Origin: Agarophyton chilense
Lineage: Eukaryota > Rhodophyta > Florideophyceae > Gracilariales > Gracilariaceae
Assembly: GCA_030374765.1 (NCBI GenBank)
Contig: JARGXX010000099.1
Location: forward strand, 1,116,001-1,180,000
Reading direction: 5' to 3'
DNA: 64,000 nt
The position numbers and the translations under genes were made by a program. This document shows positions 53,042 through 61,725 of the stretch, one piece after another. The notes under the pieces were generated by a model. The model made no database searches, had not been told where the DNA came from, and saw only the letters and a program-made list of their open reading frames with translations. Position 1 is the first letter of the stretch; each line of letters begins with the position of its first letter.

Positions 53042-54118
53042 ATGCAAGCCTTCTCCTTTTATATGCCGATTTATGGGAGCTTCTCAACTTTCAGCTTTCT
53101 CCAAAAGAGTTCTCCGTCAACCAAAACCATCCGCTGCTCGAAGAGAAGCGGTCGTGTCCCGATAGCATCTTCATCAGATCAGAGGTCTGATGACTCAGCT
53201 ACCTGGCAACAAGAAGTACAACTTCTGTTCAACCCTAAACTAACTCGAGGAGCTAAAGAAGTGCTGCTCCAGGACCTCGCAAAGCGATCACCAGAAATCT
53301 TTGATGATACGCGTTCCATGTTGTGCAATAATTCCAATTTCCGAGGTCTACAGGATGTCTTCCGCCAGCTCGCGGAAGATGTGATACCGGACTTGGTGGT
53401 CAATGGGCCACGATACTTTTCAAGGGCAGTGCAAGATTTGCCTGAAAATGTGTCTCGAATGTCAGGAGACACTGAAGCAATGCGAGAGGCAATGCCCACC
53501 CCTTCATCAGAGGACCTTCAACGTGAGTTTCGCAATATCTTTAATCGAACACCTGAGGGTCTTTACACTCCTGAGTATAGAGTTCTATGTTCGTACGATG
53601 GCTACGAGATCAGAGAGTATCCCACTGTCATCGTGGCTACATCGTCTATGAATCCGAGCACACAGGAGTCGGAAGCCACGGAAGTAGAATCAGCTTCTGC
53701 CATGGGAAAAACTTTCAACACCCTCGCTGGCTATCTATTCGGAAAGAATGAAAATAAGACTGCGATGAAGATGACCACTCCTGTAGTGCTGGATAAAGGG
53801 GCTCAAGAAGAAACGATGAGCTTCATAATTGGGGAATACAATTCCGTGCAGGAAGTGCCAAAAACACTGGATGACAGCGTCACGCTACGGGAAGAGGTCG
53901 GGAAAACGTACGCTGTCTTAGAGTTCTCTGGATACGTGACTCAAGGAGAAGCGAAACGGCAGCGGAAAAAGCTGTTATCGCTTATTGCTCGAGATGGTAT
54001 ACAGACGACTCAGGAAGGGAACAGCACGTACAAGTGCTTGATATACAATGGCCCTTCAACCCTGCCAAGTCGTCGGCGAAATGATATGATGATTGAGGTG
54101 GTTTATCCAGGAAAATAA
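53042..54118 (+). CDS. SOUL haem-binding protein, probably plastid
   Basis: 358 aa from ATG 53042. The first 55 residues are rich in Ser, Phe and basic residues with few acids (SFLQKSSPSTKTIRCSKRSG), consistent with a plastid transit peptide. A helical N-terminal region follows (about 60-170, DUF2358-like: LFNPKLTRGAKEVLLQDLAK). The SOUL domain runs from YTPEYRVLCSYDGYEIREYP through FNTLAGYLFGKNENKTAMKM, TTPVVL and SFIIGEYNSVQEVPKTLDDS to the C-terminus. It has the family hallmarks YExR.Y, F..L..YI.G.N, and MTTPV. SOUL proteins bind haem or tetrapyrroles and some sit in plastoglobules. The gene is convergent with the SLC4 gene, 25 bp away. Confidence 0.88.
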   Translation: MQAFSFYMPIYGSFSTFSFLQKSSPSTKTIRCSKRSGRVPIASSSDQRSDDSATWQQEVQLLFNPKLTRGAKEVLLQDLAKRSPEIFDDTRSMLCNNSNFRGLQDVFRQLAEDVIPDLVVNGPRYFSRAVQDLPENVSRMSGDTEAMREAMPTPSSEDLQREFRNIFNRTPEGLYTPEYRVLCSYDGYEIREYPTVIVATSSMNPSTQESEATEVESASAMGKTFNTLAGYLFGKNENKTAMKMTTPVVLDKGAQEETMSFIIGEYNSVQEVPKTLDDSVTLREEVGKTYAVLEFSGYVTQGEAKRQRKKLLSLIARDGIQTTQEGNSTYKCLIYNGPSTLPSRRRNDMMIEVVYPGK

Positions 54119-54143
54119 GTTTTCAGTAGGTTATATATAGCCC

Positions 54144-56603
54144 CTATACGGTTATGCCAACGTCGGAAACATTTTCATCTTCCTCCTTACTTAATGCGTG
54201 CAATTCGACCTTCGAAAAGAACCTCGGTAGAATATACAATCGTACTGGAATGAACATTGCTATTATAAACGGAAACAAGAGACCCGTGTTGAACACGGAG
54301 CCCTTGATGTAGAAATTAGATTTCACAAACCAAAGAAGAACAAGCAAGGCGACTTGAATGAGAGTATAGAGGTGTACTCTCTTGATCTTAACCCTTCGTA
54401 CGTAGTGATTAGGTGGGTACTTCTCGGGCTGTGTAAAAATCAGTAAGATTCTGTCCCACAGTGCATTACCGTCAAGTGTGCCCATTCCGAGGAAAAGAAA
54501 AAAACCATATAACACGGAAAGAGGAATCAATCCCAATGCATCTTTGGCCAGAATGCTCAACCCAATTAGGATATGAGTTGCCGCTCCGGTAATCCGCGTC
54601 TCTCGTGACTTGATTACTCTCTCGTAGCGGCGTCCATGTTGCTCATATTCTGCGACATCGGCGAGTTGTCGCGCATGCAGTGGAGAATGAGGTAGTGCTG
54701 CATGGGTCCACGGCATTCCAAGGATTGATTGGATAATAACAATTATGCTCACGACGACAAGATCAAGGTAGTAACCCGGTCCTTTCCGCAGTTTGTTTTC
54801 TACCTTGTTGACGAGCATAGACGAAATATTCTGATCAAGGAAGAAAAGCGTGGCAAGCAAAGCGCCGCTCACAAGAGCCAGGAAGATGTACTGCACTTCA
54901 ATGTCAAACAAAGGAACCAGCCAGGGTCTCCCACTGGTGGTCACAATGCCGATCCTTTCCGGCACACGCAAGGGTGCCACATCTATGCTCTTAAACGCCT
55001 GCCGAACGCCAGTCATAGTGACAATAGCAATAGACACACCGAAATCGCTAAGAAGCTGTCGGATGATCGGCTTGAGTAGAAAGCTTCGTCGGAAATTGAG
55101 CAGAAGAGTGGCAATCAAGAACGTGCCCGTGGCAAGGAGGAATGTGAGAAGAAAGACATCGGTAGGATCATGGTCAGCGCTCTTGATCAACGGTTTGACG
55201 TACTCGCTGATAAACAGAGCAGCAATAAGCGTAGCAAATATCTCTTCCGTGAAATGACCGCAAAACTTCATGATGTAGCACGCATCTGTGACGACGAGAA
55301 TGAGCAATATGACTGCCGTCCAGATGCCGGTCCAGGCGTAGAAGGGCAAAAATGGTATGTCGAGGCTCTCGCACCATCGAAACAATACATCGATGAATAC
55401 AGTCAGTGGGGCGGTGGTCATGACGATGGTGAGTGGCTGGCCGGCGAAAACAGCGAAAGCAAGACCGGCGAAAGCCTGAGAAACGATGGTTTCAATAACT
55501 CCGATTGCGGCATTGGTGTTCTCGTCATCCAAAGCTCCAAAAGCTATGGTGGGCATGATGATGGCGAAAAAAAGCCACACGGTGGTGGATAGATACTTGA
55601 GGCAGCTGCGAACGTCAGTTATGCCGTCCAGCCAATCTGACTTGTACATTGTTGGGTTGTACCGTCGCTTTATGTCATCAATGAGGGCGCCTGCGAACCT
55701 ACCGGTACGCGCGAATACCTTGTCAGCTTGCGTGAGCATTTGGTCACTGCGCAAAGGGCGATCTCTTTCTTTTGACAAGTAGCTGAGAATGGCGTGTCGA
55801 AAGTGGGCTGGTTGATGGACGGCCTTGGCGTCCGAATAGAAGTCGTCATCTTGAAAGAGGGAGGACAAAGTATGAGCGAGTTCGAATGGAGACTTGGTCT
55901 CTTTGACCTCGCGCATAGGCCCAAGGACGATGATGACAAAGCGAATGAGGGAGTCATTTACCACTCCTAAATTGCAATCACTGGTGAGTCGGGCAATGGC
56001 AACAACAGGCTTGTCAGTTTCATTGAGGGCACTAATCCTGGCAAACGGGATTATGTAGCCCGGACCGAGAATGTTCTTGTGCCAGTGCGCTGTGGCTTGC
56101 TCGCTTGAAGACGAACGGGTGGAGTGATCTTGAGCGATGACGGGAAGCGCAGAAGAGCTGACGTGGCCATCGTAAAGGTCCTCTCGATTGTCAGCCGAGC
56201 GACGCTTGTGCAACAGAGAGTCCCTGCCGAAGAGAGCAGCACTGGCGTGGGCAATTGCGGAAGCAGGAAGTTGTTGCTGTTGCTGCAGTGCGTGGAGTAA
56301 GGCGGAGACAACAGTCTCCGGGGTATTGGCTTGCAGATGAAGCAGAATTGGGGCGGATTCGGCCAGTCGCTCGAGGTCCTTGTGTCCGCGGATCTCCTCA
56401 GCTACACTCTTATGGCGCAGCGGTTCCACCTCACACAGAAAGGCCGGAGCGCGGGCGCTGGACGCAGACAGCGCCGCATTGGAGGAGGAGGGGGAGGGGG
56501 AAGCTGCAGCGGCGGCAGCGGCGGCGCCGTCAGCGGCAGCGGCGGCGCCGTCAGCGGCAGCGGCAGCGCCGTCAGCGGGCGGCGAGTGATTCATGGTGGC
56601 CAT
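54144..56603 (-). CDS. SLC4-type bicarbonate/borate transporter
   Basis: 819 aa from ATG 56603; a second ATG is at 56594 and the open frame upstream has none. An Ala-rich, low-complexity N-terminus is followed by a band-3-type cytoplasmic domain (about 55-330). The membrane domain has about 12-14 helices: DWLDGITDVRSCLKYLSTTV, FAGQPLTIVMTTAPLTVFID (the SLC4 G-G-QPL motif), FYAWTGIWTAVILLILVVTD, and MPWTHAALPHSPLHARQLAD, matching GLPWxxAAxVxSxxH. SLC4 members move HCO3- or borate across membranes; in an alga, carbon supply or boron export are the likely roles. The substrate is not decided. The 5' half is GC-rich, sharing a GC island with the next gene. Confidence 0.9.
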   Translation of the reverse strand: MATMNHSPPADGAAAAADGAAAAADGAAAAAAAASPSPSSSNAALSASSARAPAFLCEVEPLRHKSVAEEIRGHKDLERLAESAPILLHLQANTPETVVSALLHALQQQQQLPASAIAHASAALFGRDSLLHKRRSADNREDLYDGHVSSSALPVIAQDHSTRSSSSEQATAHWHKNILGPGYIIPFARISALNETDKPVVAIARLTSDCNLGVVNDSLIRFVIIVLGPMREVKETKSPFELAHTLSSLFQDDDFYSDAKAVHQPAHFRHAILSYLSKERDRPLRSDQMLTQADKVFARTGRFAGALIDDIKRRYNPTMYKSDWLDGITDVRSCLKYLSTTVWLFFAIIMPTIAFGALDDENTNAAIGVIETIVSQAFAGLAFAVFAGQPLTIVMTTAPLTVFIDVLFRWCESLDIPFLPFYAWTGIWTAVILLILVVTDACYIMKFCGHFTEEIFATLIAALFISEYVKPLIKSADHDPTDVFLLTFLLATGTFLIATLLLNFRRSFLLKPIIRQLLSDFGVSIAIVTMTGVRQAFKSIDVAPLRVPERIGIVTTSGRPWLVPLFDIEVQYIFLALVSGALLATLFFLDQNISSMLVNKVENKLRKGPGYYLDLVVVSIIVIIQSILGMPWTHAALPHSPLHARQLADVAEYEQHGRRYERVIKSRETRITGAATHILIGLSILAKDALGLIPLSVLYGFFLFLGMGTLDGNALWDRILLIFTQPEKYPPNHYVRRVKIKRVHLYTLIQVALLVLLWFVKSNFYIKGSVFNTGLLFPFIIAMFIPVRLYILPRFFSKVELHALSKEEDENVSDVGITV

Positions 56604-57229
56604 TGTGCAATGCAGCGCACCAGCTCGCAAGCGCACAATGGCACAAGCAAGCAAAGCAACAAGAGGCGCGCCGTTACCAGCGACCAAAGCAACCCCACGC
56701 GCTCTACGCGCGCCATTCGCGCCGTTGCGGTGGCGAATGGTGCACACACGCGCCACAGCTCGTCGCCAACGGCGCGCGGCGCGGGACGGTGGAATAGCGA
56801 AACGCGCGACACCAACACCCCCACACACACTCTCTCTCTCTCAAGTTGCAGCGACGCCTCGCGGTGGAAGGGCGCTCACGCGCTCACGCGCTCACGCGCT
56901 CACGCGCTCACATCGCCCCGAGCTCGCGCAATTTTTCCTCCGCCCGTTTGCGTTGCGACGCTTGTCGTCGCGCCGTTGGATGTTCGACACGTGGCGCTTC
57001 CAACCACCCTGGGCTTACAGTAATGCAAGTCGCATATGGCTGACAGACTGCGCTTACAGAATGATTGACTTACAGCGGCTGTGCGAGGGGCGGCAGAGGT
57101 GAACAAGAGCAAGTCGCGAGCACGCGGCACATGTACTCGCCACCGCCACCGCCAGCCGCCCGCTGCTGCCGCCGCTCAATTGCTGTCGCCCTTCGCTGAC
57201 AGCTCCAAGCCGCCGTCGCCACCGCCACT
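56604..57229. promoter_or_regulatory. Divergent GC-rich promoter region with repeats
   Basis: 626 bp between the SLC4 and LURP-one-related start codons, which diverge. It holds an AC-rich stretch and CT microsatellite (CACACACTCTCTCTCTC near 56822-56842). It also holds an 8-bp tandem repeat CGCTCACG, about five units, at about 56873-56912. Short frames here come from high GC and are not genes. A shared bidirectional promoter is plausible. Confidence 0.55.
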
Positions 57230-58168
57230 ATGCCGCACCGCCGCGCGTCGCGCTTCGGCGCGCCGCGGTACATGCCGCAGCCGCTGCAAATGCCGTACGC
57301 CATGCCGCCCGGCATGGTGCCATACTCGCCGTACATGCAGCCCTACGCGCCCTACGCCGCGCCCTACGCCCCACTACCGCAATACGCGCCGCAATACGCG
57401 CCGCCACCTTACGCTCCACCGCCCTACTACTCCACGCCTTACGCGCCGCATGCTTACGCGCCGCCGCCATATGCCGTCCCACCCGTGCCGCAGCGCCACA
57501 AGCCGCCCGACCTTGCCCAACCCCCGCAGCACGCCCCGCAGCACACCCCGCAGCCCGCTCCTCAGCCCGCCTTCTCGCAGCAGTTGCTCAGCGTCGCGCA
57601 AGTTGATGCATACGGACTCCCGGTTGTGTCTGGCGACATCCCCGTCACCTACCCGCAGGTGTTCGGCCTGGAGGAGAAGGTGCTTGGCGCCATTCGCGGC
57701 GCCTTTCACATTCGCGATCATCAGGGCGTGTTGCGCTACAAGATTGACAGCAAACTTTCCTTGCACGAGCGAAAGGTCCTCAAGGATGTCAACGGTCACG
57801 TCATGCTCAAGCTGAGGGAGGAGCGTTTAAGGCTGCGCGACCGAATTACTTTCTTCTCTCCCAACAATGTGCCAATTCTCACCTTGCAGAAGGCTTCGGC
57901 TGTGCAGTTTAAGAATAAGTGCGTCAATGGCTACCTGGGCCCTGAAACAACGGGCAACCCCTCAATTATCATCACTGGCAATGAAGATAACACCCACTTC
58001 AGAATTTTCAACAATCAGAATCAAGAAGTTTGCAATATTCGACGCAGGAGGGCAACCTGGAAGAACTCGCTCACCGATCAGGATTCCTACGATGTCACTG
58101 TCAATTACGGCTGTCCTGCCCTCATGTGTTTCATTGGCGTTGCGCTAGATGAGATATTTGAAGATTAG
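57230..58168 (+). CDS. LURP-one-related (Tubby-like fold) protein
   Basis: 312 aa from ATG 57230. The first 115 residues are Pro/Tyr/Ala-rich with repeats of the type YAPPPYA, including three PPPY motifs, the classic WW-domain ligand. From about residue 145 the LOR/Tubby C-terminal-like barrel follows: GLEEKVLGAIRGAFHIRDHQ, VLRYKIDSKLSLHERKVLKD, MLKLREERLRLRDRITFF, PSIIITGNEDNTHFRIFNNQ, and YDVTVNYGCPALMCFIGVAL. The final helix is like the buried hydrophobic helix of Tubby/scramblase folds (D...V.V.pGvD.A.......ld). The family includes plant LURP1 and phospholipid scramblases; biochemical activity is mostly unknown. The 5' half has strongly GC-ending codons. Confidence 0.8.
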   Translation: MPHRRASRFGAPRYMPQPLQMPYAMPPGMVPYSPYMQPYAPYAAPYAPLPQYAPQYAPPPYAPPPYYSTPYAPHAYAPPPYAVPPVPQRHKPPDLAQPPQHAPQHTPQPAPQPAFSQQLLSVAQVDAYGLPVVSGDIPVTYPQVFGLEEKVLGAIRGAFHIRDHQGVLRYKIDSKLSLHERKVLKDVNGHVMLKLREERLRLRDRITFFSPNNVPILTLQKASAVQFKNKCVNGYLGPETTGNPSIIITGNEDNTHFRIFNNQNQEVCNIRRRRATWKNSLTDQDSYDVTVNYGCPALMCFIGVALDEIFED

Positions 58169-59033
58169 TTACATTTAGCTCCTTTTTTTCGCCTTTCTTC
58201 TTTCCTCCCTCCCACCCCTTCTGTGCCATGTCACCTTTGCTGTCTTCGTATACATATATCCATTGCACTTACAACATCTTTTCTTGCGCTCGTGTAGTTG
58301 CCGTTTGCCGTCCCATTGCCTGTAAATCTACTAATTATTAACCTTGAACATATGATGCAGCCATTCGTCTCACGCCCACCGCCAACTGTTGTACATCATA
58401 GCCGTCGCGCCCGATTTGCCTCCGTGGAAATGGTGGAAACGCACATAGTGTTTCTCGCCTTCACCCAACGTTGCTGCGCCGCTCACGTCGCATCGTGAAA
58501 ACACTCTCCAATTGCATCTCCGCTCGTACGTAGTACGCCCATATTTTTGCCATTTTTTGGCCTGCCATTGGTGAGCGGTGATGCGTATACCTTCTCATTG
58601 ATGTACGCTGCCACGTGCCCAATATCATGATGACCACGCGAGTACATCATCATCATGATCTAGATGCATCATAAAAAGCCCGGAAAACGTGTTGCCAGAG
58701 CCATGGTTATCGTTGCTCACCCCTCATGCACAGGTATGCATCAACAAAGAGTTCCTGTGATCAAGTGTAAAATGGTCAGTGGAATTGAAAGCATATAGAG
58801 ACAATTTGATGATGCTGCAGGGCAGTCTTTATGTTTGGAGTAGACTCCCGTCCACTCCATCCCAGCAGATGAACTTCATCAATGGCTTTGAGAGAGATAC
58901 GACGGATTTTGCGTTTAACGCAATATACATCATAAGCGGGTGAAGTCCGAGAAAAGAAACAACTGCTTCCGGTTTAGGTCAGAGATTCCATCGCATCTCG
59001 CACAAATTGCCCTTGCTGTGTGAGATAGTGATT
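58169..59033. other. Intergenic, no gene seen
   Basis: 865 bp between convergent 3' ends. Contains a palindrome-rich ATCATGATGACC...CATCATCATCATGATCTAGA stretch near 58625-58670. No Cys-rich reading frame that could serve as a missing NSE1 RING exon was found on the minus strand in the first 200 bases after the NSE1 stop. Confidence 0.45.
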
Positions 59034-59716
59034 CTATTGCGAGGCAGATGTTTTGACAATGTCCTCGAACTTTTGAACACCTTTCATATTCAATTTGATG
59101 GTCAACGTTCGAAGCTGGGGCAATTCAAGTAAACTTCGAGGGCCTGGAGCAACAAAAGTCTCTCCTGAAGTCGTTCGCACTGTTTTAAGCCACTTCAATT
59201 GGTTCATTCTTTGCAGCAAATGTGAACCATCAGAAATGGTCATGCCATGAGTTGTAGCTAGGTTTTGAACATAATTGTGAGGCAGCATACCCTCGCCACC
59301 GTTCTGCAAGTCTTCAACGAGATCATCAATAATTTCAAAGTACATCTTTTTCTCACCAGTGCCTTTGAATGTGGTGGCACATTCAACGGCATCATCCTCT
59401 AGTGTATTCACAAGAGCCCAGTATTGCGCCTGATCCCACGGAGAGTATATAGTCTTCAGTTCCAAGTCGAAGAAACTTATCCCTCTATCGAAATAGTTAG
59501 CACATTATTTCAAAGCCTTCAGTGGAATTGTGGGCGGAAAACATACTTGTTGATTTTGTCCATTCTGCGATGGAAGGCATCAACATCTCGGATTTTGACT
59601 CCCCTCTTATCCTTGTTTGACGACAAACACGAATTATAGAGCTCTATCGCCTTTTGTTGCGGTAGAGCCTTTGAGGCCATCATACCTGAGACAAAACTCT
59701 GGTCCACAGCATGCAT
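59034..59716 (-). CDS. NSE1: SMC5/6 complex subunit NSE1, without RING
   Basis: Two exons, 59547-59716 and 59034-59484. The 62-nt intron has donor GTATGT, branch GCTAACTA and acceptor TTCGATAG. The join gives 206 aa. Exon 1 begins MHAVDQSFVSGMMASKALPQ (NSE1: HRRFLQLLMTHGVL) and ends RMDKINKG. Exon 2 continues FFDLELKTIYSPWDQAQYWA and LVNTLEDDAVECATTFKGTG. It also has the winged-helix segments NYVQNLATTHGMTISDGSHL and LLQRMNQLKWLKT, all in NSE1 order. NSE1 normally ends in a variant RING that stimulates ubiquitination with NSE3/MAGE. Here the protein stops right after the winged helices and about 60 residues early. An earlier in-frame ATG at 59776 would add a hydrophobic, signal-like leader atypical of the family. 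Confidence 0.82.
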
Positions 59717-60485
59717 TGCGATGATGACAAACAACAAAGAAGTCGCTAGAGTTAAAAGCTTTGCGACGCGACGCACGCCGCTCTCGCTATCAGCAAGTCA
59801 AAGAAGAACGGGCAGGGTTTCGAAGAGTAGAGCCCGAGTAGAGAAGTGATGAAAAAGCCCAAACTGCTCTGGAGGACTACACCAACACCGCAGACGAAAG
59901 GTAAGCTCTGCGCTGGCTCTGCTGCCCTTTTCGCATCATTGAACTCAATCACAAGCGCGATAGGGAGCACAGAAGACGCACCCGCGCAAGCAGGTACGTA
60001 GTGTATGGTTTCAGTGCCTTACACAGTTTTTACGCGGGAATTATCACAATGCTCTTTCTTTCGCCTGTTTTGGCATTCTTACAACCCTACCGTGTAGGAC
60101 CTACGAGGCTGGACGGGGTCAGTTGAAACCTGCAGGTGAGGAGCACGCAGGAAACGGTATTTATCATCTGTTCTGTGGGTGGCCAAAAAACAATCAAAAT
60201 ATCCGCTGGTCTCCAGCACTGATTGCGACTCAATGTCGTGGGGCACCGACGCTCACCGTCTCGAAGCTTGACCAATTCTTTCCATCTACCAGAGCTCACG
60301 GCGGCATTCTGTGACCGTTTCTGCCACCAAACTGTCACTGGTTATCCGATCAGGACGCACTTACTCAAGTAATCTCCCCCTTCTGCTCCTGTCTAAGACA
60401 GACAGAAGTTGGCATCAATTTCTATCTTTCTTTTGCAACATTCTCGATTACGTACGAGACCTGTCGTCTGCCACGGCACAGCAAA
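59717..60485. other. Divergent promoter region
   Basis: 769 bp between NSE1 and derlin start codons. No gene is seen; frames of 63-83 codons overlap without motifs. Confidence 0.45.
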
Positions 60486-61364
60486 ATGTCAGGTCCAACT
60501 GGCGATGTTCACGGGACTGGAGACTTTGACATGAAGTCCTTCATCATGGATATACCACCAGTGACTCGCACGCTCTTTATCGCCATGTTTTCTTGTACAG
60601 TACTTACCGGACTCAAATTGTTTCCAATCCAGCCGTTTGCTTTACTCTGGATAAGAGTTGTAGAAGCAATGCAGGTCTGGCGCATACCACTGTCTTTTTT
60701 GCATATGGGCTCACTTGGAGTTGGGTTCTTGATCCGTATGTATTTTCTTTACACTTACTCGAGGCAACTGGAATCCGGCGTCTTCTTCGGTCGTCCAGCA
60801 AATTACGCTTGGTTCCTTACAACAGTTGGGTTCTTTGTATCAGTAATCTCTATTTTGATTCCTTCGTACTTCAATGGAAGTGCTCTGCTCACTGCAATAA
60901 TTCATCTATGGGGCAAGCATGCCACTAGCGTCACTGTATCACTATATGGGTTTTTAAGCATCCCTGCAAAATACCTCTCTCTATCAATGATATTTATTGA
61001 TCTCATCCGGACGGGTAGCATCCCTTACACTGATGTGTTCGGCCTGCTCGGGGGTCATATATATTACTTCCTTGATTCCGTGTACCCTGGAATGCCTGGT
61101 GGAAGACAAGTCATATCCGTTCCGATCTGGTTCGAGAATGCAATAGACTTTTTACAGCGAACGCTGGGGTCTGTCACTGGACTACAGCGTGGACCACCTG
61201 CACCTATTTCCCAGCCTTCGAGAAGTACAGGTAGTTATACCTCTAATGTGTCTGGAAGATGGAATAGCGGCGGTGCTGCATCTGGACCTAGAGCAGGTGT
61301 CACGAACCCCGTCTCACGAGGAGGACACAATTGGGGAACCGGGCATACCCTAGGGTCTTTATAA
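60486..61364 (+). CDS. Derlin (Der1) ERAD membrane protein
   Basis: Single exon, 292 aa. The N-terminus SFIMDIPPVTRTLF is the derlin IPPVTR motif. The rhomboid-like signature follows: VWRIPLSFLHMGSLGVGFLI (WR motif), FLYTYSRQLESGVFFGRPAN, YAWFLTTVGFF, and GGHIYYFLDSVYP (GxHxYYFLxDVxP). Derlins are catalytically inactive rhomboid relatives that retrotranslocate misfolded ER proteins. The C-terminal tail ends HNWGTGHTLGSL (281-292), a SHP box (WGxGxxLG), the p97/CDC48 binding motif found in animal derlins. In algae with complex plastids a derlin could be an import translocon subunit, but nothing here suggests a plastid signal. Confidence 0.92.
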   Translation: MSGPTGDVHGTGDFDMKSFIMDIPPVTRTLFIAMFSCTVLTGLKLFPIQPFALLWIRVVEAMQVWRIPLSFLHMGSLGVGFLIRMYFLYTYSRQLESGVFFGRPANYAWFLTTVGFFVSVISILIPSYFNGSALLTAIIHLWGKHATSVTVSLYGFLSIPAKYLSLSMIFIDLIRTGSIPYTDVFGLLGGHIYYFLDSVYPGMPGGRQVISVPIWFENAIDFLQRTLGSVTGLQRGPPAPISQPSRSTGSYTSNVSGRWNSGGAASGPRAGVTNPVSRGGHNWGTGHTLGSL

Positions 61365-61470
61365 ACAACCCACAACAGGATTGACTAAATGTAAATACAA
61401 TGGCAATGTCAAGATGTCTCAGTGTTAAAGATCAGTTTCCTTGGGGTTGACTTGCCGTGTTTTGACTTTA

Positions 61471-61725
61471 TTATTTGAAATAGTTGAGGCTTTGATATGG
61501 GCTCTCTATTCGTTGAGCTGGAATATTTATCTTATCTTCATTGGTATTTTGACGCTTTGCATTCTTGAACTTTGTGTTAGAGCGTACTCGTAGAGGCCAC
61601 TTACGCCGTACGAGATTCGTTCTGATATTTATAGGGATCAAGCCAAACTGGATCCCAGCGCAAAACGAGCAGCCCAATAAAGCCGATATTGTTTCATCTG
61701 GAATAGCCTGACGAACGGATGACAT
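61471..61725 (-). CDS. Hypothetical 84-aa protein
   Basis: Starts MSSVRQAIPDETISALLGCS with a single hydrophobic helix (about 12-35) followed by a basic tail (RTNLVRRKWPLRVRSN). A donor-like GTAAGT at about 61605 lies inside the frame, but splicing to any nearby AG does not help. It could be a small real membrane protein. Convergent with derlin. I recognise no family. Confidence 0.3.
   Translation of the reverse strand: MSSVRQAIPDETISALLGCSFCAGIQFGLIPINIRTNLVRRKWPLRVRSNTKFKNAKRQNTNEDKINIPAQRIESPYQSLNYFK

Noticed and set aside
56255-57023. Long Ala/Arg/Gly-rich frames on the plus strand
   Set aside because: Produced by GC-rich repeats of the SLC4 5' end and the divergent promoter; no motif and mutual overlap.
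57081-57815. 244-codon frame rich in Arg, Thr and Pro
   Set aside because: Out-of-frame shadow of the LURP-one-related gene, which has a recognisable barrel domain.
59717-59776. Upstream start giving NSE1 a hydrophobic leader
   Set aside because: NSE1 is nuclear and family members start at the position equivalent to 59716; the leader is likely 5' UTR.
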